Shown: positions 44,376 to 55,210 of the stretch, piece after piece
Layout of the letters: each line of letters opens with the position of its first letter
How positions within the stretch are numbered: position 1 is the first letter of the stretch
Translations under genes and position numbers: made by a program
The notes under the pieces: generated by a model
The model's input: the letters and a program-made list of their open reading frames with translations, nothing else
The model's database searches: none
Told to the model about the DNA's origin: nothing
Origin: Crossaster papposus
Taxonomy: Eukaryota; Echinodermata; Asteroidea; Velatida; Solasteridae
Direction of reading: 5' to 3'
Length of the DNA stretch: 64,000 bases
Assembly: GCA_037893245.1 (NCBI GenBank)
Contig: JBAIAA010000520.1
Location: forward strand, 496,001-560,000

Positions 44376-45711
44376 TTTTACTATGCGTGCAGTGCCGTAG
44401 GTTATACCCTCCGTATCCCGTACCGTACCGTGAACCGTACGCGAAGCAGCGTAGAATACATGCTGTATAAAGTTGCTCATAAATATTTATCCCCTCTGGA
44501 ATCTAAACCAATCAGAGTGCTCGCATAGAATTCGCTAGCGATTGTCATAGGTTGTGTACAAAACTGAAAACGAATTGTCCAAGTCGGTAATTTAACTTCG
44601 AACTCCGCAAATTGGGTACGAGGCAACCGCAACATCCCCTGTACATATTAGACCATGGGATGAACATGAAATAGGCATTCACATTTTAAGAATTGTGACC
44701 CCCCTCTAGAAGCTACCTGATATTTTCCAAAAATACAAATATGATCCTATTGAATCAGAATATCAGGTTGGCCAGAGAGAAAAATTGCACATTAATTAGG
44801 CTTAACCAATTAAAATATCCAGCTTGAAAATAGCGCCCTCTGTTGGTCACTTCGGGAGAGGTGTGTACAAAACCTATGAGGAATTGAAATGTACACAAAC
44901 AAATGGCAGGGAGCGATTTGAGCTCGTCTGGACAAAAAATGACTGCTTTGTTTTTGTCTTCCCGATTTCCTGTATATTCTTTTTTTAAAGAAATATTCCT
45001 AAACCAAGATTGTTATAGTTTTTTCATGTTATCAACAGTTCAGTTTTTGTTTTCAGTTTCTTTTCATTTGATCAACCAAATGTTTGTATCTTGCCTGTCT
45101 TTCTTTTTGATTTTGGGACTCCCCCCAAAAAACAAATTAAACCCCAAAAAACACAAGAACAGAAGAAAAGAAGAAGAAACGGTTATAAGAACAATGACAA
45201 ATATTTATTATACATTATTGCAAATTTTGTATCATTATTTTTGCAATTTTTTTCACAATATCAGAACTTCATCAAAAACCTTTTTAGAATGGTATACTTT
45301 TATGTTATCCTGAAAGATACAGAAATATTGATTATTGCTTTGTAAGTTATATCTGTGCAGTAATTGTAATTCAATGATATTTTAAAGTTAGAACATTTTT
45401 GTGTAGATGTACAGTGCAATAATTATGCTTAAATGAGTTACAGGTAAATGTAAACCAGCACATCAGCTTCTATAAATGTGAGCAAGTGCTTTGTTTTAAC
45501 ATCTGAAATTCATTTTTAAATTTTGTTATGATGCTTCAGTAAACAAAATTATAACTGCATTTATATACCTGTAAAAACAAAAGGATTATCTTAACCTGAG
45601 GTGAAATTAAAGGAGTGATAATTAAAATACGAAATTATGTGTCGCGATAAGTAATTATTTTTGAGGGCAAGACTTTCACTTTTACGACACTGAAAATTAG
45701 TGCCATTTTAC
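44376..45711. other. Upstream flank of helicase copy 2 and AT-rich DNA
   Basis: The minus-strand promoter of the helicase gene should lie just above 44376. There is a tandem run of ggtacggt-like words near 44415-44440. A tagcgccctctgttgg word is at 44831-44846. The frames at 44903-45345 are A/T-biased and match nothing known to me. Confidence 0.35.
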
Positions 45712-46208
45712 TTATGTAAATCTTCTCAAGTTTTTTAATTTACATACTCCCATAAAACATGCTATGGAATAAGATAAGGCAGGTAAATTAAACCAATTTT
45801 CCTTGGATGAGCTTCTCCATTCTTGAAATGACAGTTGATAATCTTGCTGCACAGTGTCATTTGCTTTTGACTTGTACTCCCTGGCTACTTTGGTGTACTT
45901 TGGTAACATGTACGGTGGTATTTTACCTCTATTGCTACTACATGTAGATTCCTATCCTGAATATCAAGTAACAGTAGCTCATCCTGCCTAATATTTGCTG
46001 CTTTAAGCAATTCCCCATCTGGCATTGTTTCGCAATTAACTATTTGTTAGTATATATCTTTACAAACGATGCACTGAACAGGCAAGACATGTTTTCTGCC
46101 TGGAAGAGGTTACACGTGTTGGTCACCAGAAGTTAAGGAACGCAGACCAGCTTGAACAAATTCAACAAGGCTCCCCATCTTGTTCGTCTGCCGTTTTCTT
46201 CTTTAGCA
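45712..46208 (-). pseudogene. Fragment of an unidentified multi-copy zinc-binding gene family
   Basis: Minus strand, in pieces from a tttttcag acceptor near 46209: KMGSLVEFVQAGLRSLTS, then HVLPVQCIVCK, then DGELLKAANIRQDELLLLDI and VAIEVKYHRTCY, and finally YTKVAREYKSK to 45712. The combination CIVC, a KAANIRQDE-type stretch and VKYHRTCY recalls an uncharacterised family found in many copies in fish, cnidarians and amphioxus. The likeness is from memory. Frames change at least twice and a stop lies after the zinc motif, so it is a decayed copy. It lies about 150 bp from the piggyBac insertion site. Confidence 0.5.
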
Positions 46209-46718
46209 GCTGAAAAATAACAACATATTACATAAATAAACTACAACAAGCTCTAATTTTAACTTGTTATCCATTTATCCACTCCTACAAAAAACCACTC
46301 ACATGTACTTTATCTAAAACCTCTAATGAAAGTGGTTAAGAATATATTTTGTTGCCTTTAACCCTTTCAATCCCACGGGCTCCAAAAAGAGCCTTTGTTG
46401 TGATATGCTTGGAACCCGTGGGCGACAAAAAGTCCCACGATTTGCCATGAGCTTGGAGACCAAGGCAACTTATCTCACCAGCGAAAACACTGCTTGAGAG
46501 TTATTGGTTTGGCGCCCTCTGCTGACAGAAATAAAGTTTTTGAAGTTAGCGCGCCATCCCATATATGCATTGCATGCAGGCATGAATGTACGTGTACGTG
46601 AATAGGTTAGCTACCGGTCACGTGACTGACGCGACGCGCGACATTATAGCGTCGCGTCCCATGCATATCCATTGCGGTCGAAGTAGGTTATACGTATCGC
46701 TGTGTTTTTGCAATCGGA

Positions 46719-46856
46719 ATGGAACAAATCCCCAATGATGACATTTTGGCTGAGATTTTAGCAGATAGTTATTCCGGATCTGACTTAAATGATGACACTG
46801 AAGAGTCTTCGGACGACGAGAGCATGCTTGGCGAAAACACAGCAGAATTTCAAGAG
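46719..46856 (+). CDS. piggyBac transposase, exon 1
   Basis: ATG at 46719 begins MEQIPNDDILAEILADSYSG, followed by an acidic run (DDTEESSDDES), typical of the N-terminus of piggyBac/PGBD transposases. The exon ends at gtaagc after exactly 46 codons. The 490-bp intron closes at ttttgcag (47346), and the next exon resumes in the same phase, so the join is clean. Confidence 0.85.
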
Positions 46857-47346
46857 GTAAGCGCATGATACAGGCTTGAGTAGGTGCCCTCGAGTATAAC
46901 GGAAATTAGAGTATAACTGTATTTATTTGATGTATGTACAGTGGCACTCAGTGCATGTACATCAAATGAATACAGATTACAGTCCTATAGAAATTTACCT
47001 CCACCCATAAACATGGTATAGCCTGTCGTGCAATTTTGCATCCAAAAAGATGCAGTAGTAGTATTCTTAACCTCAAATAAGAATAGCTTCGTAGGCCGTT
47101 TGGCCTGGTATTTAGACTCCGTATTATTATGTATTATATTTGGCAAGAATTTAGAAGATGATTCACTATGTCAATCACAGTCAATACCATACACAAGGCA
47201 TTCACATTCATGACATATCTGCAACGACTATTGAGGCCACCATGATCGTTCTTTTCTCAGCGCAATATTCATTTTAGGCATGTGCTGCAAATTAGCATTA
47301 ACAAATATAGGACCGATAATCAAATTTTATCTTGCTTCTTTTGCAG

Positions 47347-48948
47347 CCTACCCAAGATGACGGCCATCCAAGTTCTTCCAAATCAAGAACCGGAAAAGCC
47401 AATTTCCGATCTGGTTGGGAACGACGAGACCACTACGATTGTGGGACTGTGCAGTTCACTGGAAATCCTGGCCCAACTGGCGACTTCGGAACACTCTCGG
47501 CAGTGGAGATCTTCAAGCTGTATTTTTGCCAACTCGTGTGGGATTTGCTCGTCGACGAGACTAATCGCTATGCACAGCAAACAATAGACTCAAATCCTGA
47601 ACAACAGTTCTCCTGGTACCCAACCAACGTTCCCGAAATGATGGCATTTGTAGCACTTATCATTGCTATGGGCATAAACAAATCGCCTCAATATAGGATG
47701 TATTGGTCAACGTCAGAAATTTTGAAAATTCCCTTTTATCCGTCGATAATGTCGAGAAATCGTTTCAGTTCAATTCTTCGGTTTCTCCACATCTCCAATA
47801 ACCAAATTCCTCGTGAATCCTCGGCTAAACAAGACAAACTTTCCAAAGTTCGGCCCTTGATAGAAGTCATTATCCCGAAGTTTCTTAACCTGTATAAACC
47901 TGCGCAGAATCTGTCTCCAGACGAGAGTATGTTGAAATTTAAGGGACGCTTAAGTTTTATTCAGTACATGCCCAACAAACCAGTAAAACGTGGGATGAAA
48001 GCATTTTCATTAAATTGTAGTAAATCCGGATACACGTGCAATTGGGAACTGTACACAGGTGCTGACAACACAAAAACTGTAAAGGATAAGGTACATGTAG
48101 ATTCCGAGTCATCAGACTGCCATCCACCAAACCTGACAGTCCCTGGAAAAGTGGTTATAGAATTAGTCAAACCACTTCAGAATAAGGGACACGTCATATA
48201 CTGTGATAATTACTATACAAGTCCGTCGCTGATAGCAAAACTGTCTGAACAAGGCTTTGGATGTTGCGGAACTGCTCGATATACTGCTAAGGGAATACCC
48301 GAGGTCGCAAATCCAAAAAATCATAAAATGAAGAAAGGTAGCAACCCAATCTTTTTGGTGAAAGATGGGCAATTGTGCATGGTTTGGCAAGACAAAAAAT
48401 CTGTAACATTTTTAACTAATGTCGGCAGCACTGCAGTGTCAAAAAAGCAAACTCGATGTAAAAAGAGCACTTCTGGATTTCGTGAAGTTATGAAGCCTGA
48501 ATGTATTTCATCTTACAATTTAAATATGGGAGGCACAGATTTAGCAGACCAGTGTTTTCAGTACTACAATCATACCCACAGAAGCTTGAAATGGTGGAAA
48601 CGAGTTTTTTACCATCTTCTCAATATATGTATTGTCAATAGCAGAGTAATATTTAACAGCACAGCAGGGAGCAAAAATGTCAGTAACCTTGATTTTCGTA
48701 TAGGGATTGTACAAGGCTTGCTATTAGGTTGGAAACGTAATGCAACAAGTCAGTTGAGATACCATATTCCTATTGATTTGGCAAGACAACAGCACTTTCC
48801 TGGCAAAAACCGCAATGGAAAGAAACGCGACTGCATTGTTTGCAGTAACCGCAAATTAGGCCGGCGAAAACAAACGGTGATTATATGTAAGCAATGTATG
48901 AAGCCTATGTGCATAGTTCCTTGCTTTGAGAATTACCATACCACTTGA
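47347..48948 (+). CDS. piggyBac transposase, exon 2 (PGBD4-like, intact)
   Basis: Open for 533 codons after the acceptor, giving a protein of about 579 residues with exon 1, the usual size for the family. Catalytic aspartates are visible in SPDESMLKFKGR, YCDNYYTSPSL and NMGGTDLADQ, corresponding to the three Asp of the RNase H-like DDD domain. Conserved WWKRVFYHLLNI follows. The C-terminus carries a cysteine-rich zinc module (CIVCSNR, ICKQCMKPMC) that binds the terminal repeats in relatives. The enzyme cuts at TTAA and excises precisely. No stop or frameshift is seen, so the element may be, or recently was, autonomous. Confidence 0.93.
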   Translation, partial: PTQDDGHPSSSKSRTGKANFRSGWERRDHYDCGTVQFTGNPGPTGDFGTLSAVEIFKLYFCQLVWDLLVDETNRYAQQTIDSNPEQQFSWYPTNVPEMMAFVALIIAMGINKSPQYRMYWSTSEILKIPFYPSIMSRNRFSSILRFLHISNNQIPRESSAKQDKLSKVRPLIEVIIPKFLNLYKPAQNLSPDESMLKFKGRLSFIQYMPNKPVKRGMKAFSLNCSKSGYTCNWELYTGADNTKTVKDKVHVDSESSDCHPPNLTVPGKVVIELVKPLQNKGHVIYCDNYYTSPSLIAKLSEQGFGCCGTARYTAKGIPEVANPKNHKMKKGSNPIFLVKDGQLCMVWQDKKSVTFLTNVGSTAVSKKQTRCKKSTSGFREVMKPECISSYNLNMGGTDLADQCFQYYNHTHRSLKWWKRVFYHLLNICIVNSRVIFNSTAGSKNVSNLDFRIGIVQGLLLGWKRNATSQLRYHIPIDLARQQHFPGKNRNGKKRDCIVCSNRKLGRRKQTVIICKQCMKPMCIVPCFENYHTT

Positions 48949-48965
48949 TTGTACTACATGTATTT

Positions 48966-49055
48966 GCCCCCCCCCCCCCCCCCCCCCCCAAATCAATGTT
49001 GAGAAAATGAGGCGTCGGACGCACTTCAGGTTACACTCCAAACCAACATTGATTT

Positions 49056-49086
<31 letters not shown>

Positions 49087-49087
49087 G
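48966..49087. repeat. Small inverted repeat with poly(C)/poly(G) ends inside piggyBac
   Basis: The sequence c(about 23)aaatcaatgttg and, about 60 bases on, caacattgatt, a t-run and g(about 20) are inverted partners. It lies in the 3' untranslated part of the piggyBac element, so it inserted after, or evolved within, that element. Confidence 0.7.
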
Positions 49088-49616
49088 TATAATTACTTAT
49101 GATGTATGTCTGTACAGTAAATACATGTACAAGTAAATAGTTTGTTCCCAGGCAAATTGTTTTTATAATGGCTTTTGATGCATGTGTATGCACCGAATAC
49201 AAGTAAATGGTTCATTTTCAAGAAAATAACAAAGGAATTAAAAACAAAATTTCTCATACAAGTTATTGTTTTTCCACATGTAAACAAAATCTGAAACATG
49301 TGCCGTATTTATCACATGTTCTGAATTATTACCCGTTTGTATTACTTTTCCCCCCGAGTGTAAATACGTATCTAATTATTTCATTATTGTGCTTTTACAC
49401 TTACAAAATAAATAGATGCACACAATTTGTTTTCCTTGTACACTTGTACATACAAATATCTCAGCAAGTGTATATGTACAGTATGCATGTAAACAGTGAG
49501 GGCGCACTTCAATGAAATTGCTCAAAATCCAATGGGGCCAGAGTCACACTGAGCTCCTAATTGCTGTGGTAAACAAGGGTAATCTCTTGCATAGTGGCTG
49601 GGAGTGAAAGGGTTAA

Positions 49617-50600
49617 CTACAAAGTAGTAGGCATGTCTTTCTATTATTTTATACTATTTTAATATTTCCCCCCAATTTTTGTTATGAATCCTCAGTTAAT
49701 TTAAAGTTAGGATACATCATTGGCAATTGTTAGAATTATCAGAAATTGGTAACAAAAATGGGAGGCAGTTGTCTTTTCTTTCGCGATCACCCGACGACTA
49801 TATTGAATTGTTGGTAATACAATGCACATTTTTGACCAGTTTTGGGATATCTAGCGCAATCATTTTGCTGGATGCCTAGTATCATTATTTACTTTCCAAT
49901 AAGTAAGATATTTTCCTAATATTAAGTAGTAAATATTTTTAATATCTGCAAATGGTGTATCCTTCCTTTATTAAAGGATTCATCAAGTCCTATATTCATC
50001 AAGTCCTATATTTATATTTGAATCTATTTATATTTACATACAAATTACATTAAGCAGATGCCAAATGCTATTTTGTGCTGTTTTATTTATATAAGGGATT
50101 TTGCCTTGTTCTATTTCTCTCTGGTCTGCCATTTTTTGTCTGTCTTCAGCCCGTTTGACTTGCAGAAGTGGTGAAGATGATCCCTCGGATTGTCGCTGTG
50201 TCTCCTACAGAATAATAATTTAAAACTGTAGTACAAACTTGCCCCCAAAATGCTCAACGTAACAGTAAAACACCAAGAACTGGAATTAGTTTCATACTTG
50301 GCCACCACCACATTTCATAAACAGTAAATTCCTAAAAAGGCTTTAAAAAGTGGTGACATTTATTTCTTTAGCCTTTTGGGGAGTTTTAATTTATGAAATA
50401 AAATGCGGTGGCCAAATACGGAGTTCTTTCCCCATAGACAAAAGACACTATTTAGTAAGGGACACTTAGTTGTACACAGGGTTAAGTACCCAGCATCAGT
50501 CTCCGCTTTGCATAGAATAAATACAAATAAAAAAAATGGCCACTGACTTGAAATTGAACCTTACAACAATGATATTGATAAGGCCTAGCTGTAACATAAC
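49617..50600. other. AT-rich non-coding DNA
   Basis: A short direct repeat (catcaagtcctatatt near 49981-50012) is the only structure noticed. It contains no copy of the candidate LTR of the Gypsy element that starts at 50602. Confidence 0.45.
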
Positions 50601-50601
50601 A

Positions 50602-52614
50602 TTAACAATAAATTAACCGAATATTTGCCATATTGTCCCATTCCTCCATGTCTGTCCTAGCCACAATATACCAAATCCTACCTTCTCTGGGTACGTCCAC
50701 CTCCTGAGGTGATGAAGTCAGCTGCCAAGGGATAGATGGAGTAGCTGGTGTATAAGCGCGGAGAAAACGACGATTGCGCAACGTGAGCCGTCCGGATCCA
50801 TGCACCTTTACCCGATATTGATCGTGGCCTGGGGATTCCACCACCACCCCTGACCTGTCCCACTTGGTCGGGTTGGCACCTTGTTGGTTCTGAAGGAAGA
50901 CTCTCTCACCGACTGCCAATGGCCGAAGGGGGCGCGAGTGTACCTTAAGGGATTCCGTGGTGCGGGCGATCCGTGTCCGGAGAGCTTGTTCCTTCGCCGC
51001 CCACGCCTGGCGCCAGAGGGGGCGGATGTGAGGATTGGAGAATTTCTCCAGTCGGTTGACGAAGGAGAGAGTGTCTCGTAGTGGACGGCCGAATATGATC
51101 TCTGCTGGCGAGAGGTTGCAGTCTGGATCGGGTGTGTTGCGTAGCTGTAACATCGCGCGCAGGAAGCGGTCGTGATCAAGGCTGCCGGTTGGGCCAGTGT
51201 TAGACCTCGGGAGGCGTTTGGCCGTTTTCACCGCGACCTCTGCTCTGCCATTCGACTGGGGGAAACCGACGGAGGACAGGCGGTGTCTGACCCCCCATAG
51301 GTGGAGGAAGTCTTCTGTGTGACTAGCTTTAAACTCTGGGCCGCCATCGCTCGAGAGCTCCTCCGGGACACCAAACGTGGCGAAGAATGAGCGAAGGTGG
51401 CGGACCAGGCCGGCGGATCCACCAAGGCTAGTGCCCGCTGCTGAGCTGTACACCTCCACCCAGCCCGATAGGCGGTCTCCCACGACGAGGCAGTGGCAGA
51501 CTCCGTAATCAAAGAAATCGGCGAAGACTGCTTCGAATGGAGATGAGGGTGGTGGTGATGGCAGGGGTAGTGTGGCAGCTTGTGAAGGGGCGTTCCGGTT
51601 GCAATCGGTGCACCCCTCTCGGGTCTCACGAATGTCCTTCGACATCCCCGGCCAATATACAATGGCACGGGCACGCTGTTCCATCGTGGATGTGCCTTGG
51701 TGGGCGGCGTGAAGATTCTGTAGGACCCGGCGTCGAAGGGACGGGGGGACCACAACGCGGTCCTGATATAATAGGGCGCCCTCGTGTGTGTAGATAGACT
51801 CGGCGATGGGCCCGATGCTGGCAAGGGCGGGGTCGTCGCGGTCGGGGGCCTGGGGCCCATGCTCAATCAGCTGTAGAAGGTGGCCCAGGGACGCATCCGC
51901 CGCTGTCTCTTGCGCGATAAGTGACCATGAGATCAAGCCGAGCTCTTGGGCTTCTTTGTGGATGGAGGCCATCAGTGCCGACTCTACGAGGTCAGGGCAA
52001 TTTGACGTTACCAGTGAACAGTCGTTTGATGGGCCTGACGGGGAAGGGTGTCTCGATGCTGCATCAGCGGCGTGGTTACTCTTGCCGGGCAAGTGCTTGA
52101 TATCAAAGCGCCATGGGAGGGTGCGTTGCTTAAGTCGGAACAGTCGCGAGTTGGATATCTCGTCCAGTGTGCGGTCGCCGAAGATCTTCACAAGCGGCTT
52201 GTGGTCAGTGACCACGATGAGGTTGTCGCACCCCTGGGTGAAGTATCGCGACTGCTCGAGACCCCAGGCTACGGCTAGGGCTTCACCCTCGACGGCTGCG
52301 TAGCGTTGCTCCGCCGAGGACAAGAATCGTGAGCCAGCCAGGGTGACCCTCCACCCCTCAGAGCAGCAGTCTGGTATGTCCGATGGACAGCTGCAGTGTT
52401 GTTGAAGTAGGAAGTATCCGATACCACGCTTTGACCAGTCGGGGCGAAGGCAGGTGCGCCTCTTCATGTCAAAAATCTCCACGCCCTGACGAATGCCTTC
52501 GACAATGGCTTCCTTGGAGACCCGGAAGGTTTCCTCCAACTCGGGGGTCCATGAGAATTTACAGCGTGGGCTAAGGAATGGCTTAAACGGGGCCATCGTG
52601 TCGCGCAGTTGGGC
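50602..52614 (-). pseudogene. pol: Ty3/Gypsy Pol, RNase H and integrase part
   Basis: Minus strand, continuous with the RT frame except for one stop at 52615-52617. RNase H carries its acidic residues in LRPDWSKRGIG, VEGEALAVAW, VTDHKPL and NHAADAASRH. The integrase zinc region (HAAHQGTSTMEQ, CTDC) is followed by DDE residues in VFADFFDYG, SSDGGPEF and NGRAEVAVK. A short C-terminal domain (TKWDRSGVVVE) closes it. The frame is otherwise intact. The 3' LTR expected just below 50602 is absent, so the element is truncated at that end. Confidence 0.9.
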
Positions 52615-52617
52615 TTA

Positions 52618-53709
52618 GTTGGCCACCTGGTTGACGAGGCCAAACCAGCTTCTGATATCGGTCGTGGAGGTTGGGGAGGGGAAGTCTCTGATGGCGTCGA
52701 GGTACTTTGGAAGCGGTTCGATGGTTAGGTCGGACACCCTGAAGCCGGCGAAGTCTACGCTCCTCTTGGCGAACTGGAACTTGTCTGGGTTCAACACAAT
52801 ACCTGCCTGGCCGACTCGTGTGAGCAAGTCGATGGTTCTCCACCAGTGCTGCTCCAAATCAGTGTCGTAGTGGACGGTGTCATCAACACAGCGCTCCTTA
52901 CGTACAAAGGTCGATAGTATGGCGTCAAAGCGGCGATTGTAACCATCTCCTGATGACAAGAAGCCTTGTGGTGCCCTTGTGTAGCGCCAGCGGCCAAACG
53001 GTGTGATGAAGGTGGTTAGGTGACGATCGGATTCACGCAGAGTGACGCTGTGGTAGCCGTTCCAGGCGTCTGTGACCGTCTTCCATGTGTTCTTAGGAAT
53101 ACGACGAGCGAGTTTGAAAGGTGACTCCATGGCAAACGTTTCCCGTTGACAGAACTTGTTCAATGGCGAGAGATCGACTGTACGACGAGGGGAGCCATTG
53201 TGCTTCCGCGTTATCACCATGCGATGACACCACGTCACGGGTTCGCCGTATGGCACGCGTTCTACAACGCCAAGGGCTTCGTCGTGAAAGAGGTCCTCGT
53301 GTACTCGCTGCTGCCAGTGTATGGGTATATTAGCCGGGGTGTGGCAGGCCTTGGGTGTGGCGGCGGGGTTGACATGTATCTCGACCGGTGGTCCGTCCAT
53401 GCAGGGTAACGCTCGATGGGGGCAAGTGTTGAACGTGGAAGAGCCATATCTCTCAAGTAGCCACGCTTTCATCCGTTCGTTGTTTTCTGCTGTGCATGGG
53501 AACGGCAACTTAGGTGGGCGTGGTGGTGCGACTTCGCGCTTGGGGCAGGAGCACGTTGCGTCGTGTAGGGTACGAGGCGCTCGGCATCCTTCGTTGATGG
53601 ACCGTGTTACGTTCATGGACGGAGGGTCATGTGATGCACCTTGGACATTAGGGTCACGCTTGTGGTGCCGCTCACTGTCTCTGTTCACGTTAACAATTGA
53701 CGGGAAATC
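52618..53709 (-). pseudogene. pol: Ty3/Gypsy Pol, reverse transcriptase part
   Basis: Minus strand. RT blocks: VVERVPYGEPVTWCHRMV, RTVDLSPLN, TVTDAWNGYHSV (block A Asp), FGRWRYTRAPQGFLSSGD, and the catalytic motif CVDDTVHYD, in which Cys-Val replaces the usual Tyr-X before DD. The frame overlaps the end of the gag-protease frame in the -1 register. It opens without an ATG, so expression by -1 frameshifting is likely. One TAA at 52615-52617 separates it from RNase H. Confidence 0.9.
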
Positions 53710-55196
53710 ATTTGAGAGGAAACCGAGGCTGATTCATATGATAGGTACATGGCTTGAACCGAACTGCTCACATAGACAATGGAGCGGCATGACGCTGTCT
53801 CGCCGCAGCGAGAGTGTGCTGTAAGCTTGGCGAAAAACGCTCCTTCAATGGGGATTGGGGAGCGGTTGGCAGCCGACAGGCTGAGACTAACGGGGTGTAG
53901 GTCGTCGCGGGAGAACCCACAGGCCAAGAAGTTTGCCAGCGACCATAAGTCTGATTGTGCACCAGTGTCTGCGATCGCAGACACTTCCGCGTGGGTGTCT
54001 GAGGCTTGGGTGGGGCTGGTCTTTCTCTTCTGGGCTGATCTGTCAACCGAGACGGTTATCGGGACTCTGAGGTGGTCTAGGAGGCGGGCTCGTTTCCACT
54101 CACCCTTGGAGAAGATGTGATGATCAAGCCGCGTGGGTGGGGGTTTGTTGACAGTGCTGTGTGTGGCAGATGCACGTCTGCGATGTCGTCGTGGCCGTTT
54201 GTGAGGGAGACGGGCGCCGCCGTTCTGAAAAGCTGCAACCTGGAAAATCGGGCCTGACTCTAAGGCCTGGACGTTGGGCGTTGGGGCCTGGTGCAGGCGT
54301 GGCTGGCCTTTCTTACGACGACTGGCCCTGAAACAGTTGGTGCAAACCCGATGGGGCTTGGAATTCCACCCCCGTGTCCCCTCAGTGAAAATCCTAAATA
54401 CCCCCTTGCAGGTTGGGCACGTCGCCTGCCTGGCCTGGTCTGCGTGGGACGGTGTCGCCGCAGTAGGAATGGGAGGAATCTGTTGGCGCCGGAAGGATGA
54501 CATGGCGGACAGGGCTGACGAGGGGAGGGCGTTACGAGCCATTTCCTTGTTTTCTACGAGGGCAATCACATCGTTGACCGGTTTCTTGTGGATGTCTGGT
54601 GTCCCGAGTACTTCACGGCGGATGTCCGGGTCGTACAATCCGTTAAGGATGACATCACGGACTATGTGATCTGTGTAATCAATACTCTTGCCACACTCAC
54701 ACTGTGCGGCAAAGGCACAAGGCTCAGCTTTTCCGCGAACCCTGGCTGTAAATGCACGGGATGTCTCGTCTCTTTCCTAGCGTAACTGGAGCAGCTCGGT
54801 ACGTAGAACACATGTGGCAACCGGGATGACTGCGAGGGAACGCATGGCGGCGAGCAGTTGTGGCAGCGTGTCTGAAGCGGCGTATGGGTTCGCCTTTAAT
54901 AGGCCGTCGCCCAACGCGGTCCCAGCGCACTGGAATAACTGCGCTGTAGCTGATGCCTCGTCAATTCCGGATCCGACACGGAAAACCTCCCATCGGCGAA
55001 AAAATACATTCCAATCTTCGATCGATATGCCAACATCAACCTTGGGCCGATCAAGCTTCGGGCCTCGTAGTGCCGGGGGAGGTGCTGGGTTAGTATGGGC
55101 CAATGCATGGTTCGCTAGGAGGGCGATGGCCAGTTGCTCCGACACGTCGGTGGTTTTGAAGTTGCAGTCTGGCACCGAGCACTCGACGATCACCAT
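53685..55196 (-). pseudogene. gag: Ty3/Gypsy Gag-protease with C2H2 finger and one nonsense codon
   Basis: Minus strand, beginning at ATG 55196. The N-terminus holds a C2H2-type motif (CSVPDC, then H and H about 17 residues on), then a capsid-like region (DWNVFFRRWEVF). A single TAG at 54777-54779 interrupts an otherwise open frame, and the protein continues in phase (DYTDHIVRDVILNG across 54640-54700). In place of a CCHC knuckle there is CPTC, about 23 residues, then CTNC, a four-cysteine motif followed by a basic stretch. The protease active site AIADTGAQSDLWS lies at about residue 215 of the second part. The frame ends at 53685, overlapping pol. Confidence 0.85.
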
Positions 55197-55210
55197 TTTG
55201 ACTCTGTCAT

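Larger units (their letters stand above)
46358..49616. mobile_element. Complete piggyBac element with TTAA target duplications
   Basis: TTAA at 46358-46361 and 49613-49616 flanks a 3251-bp unit. Its ends are inverted copies, CCCTTTCAATCCCA on the left and, complemented, CCCTTTCACTCCCA on the right, one mismatch in 14. CCC-starting ends with TTAA duplications are the hallmark of piggyBac. A subterminal inverted pair (cccacgggctcc and ggaacccgtggg) lies at the left end. It carries a two-exon transposase gene on the plus strand. Confidence 0.92.

Noticed and set aside
30000..44900. Terminal inverted repeats for a DUF6589/RecQ element
   Set aside because: I compared the sequences upstream of both genes (about 30.0-30.4 and 44.4-44.9 kb) and saw no convincing shared end. 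This leaves the unit hypothesis open but unsupported on this point.
44903..45345. Hydrophobic frame of 136 residues
   Set aside because: A/T-driven Phe/Leu/Ser composition with no recognisable family. A real membrane protein cannot be argued from this.
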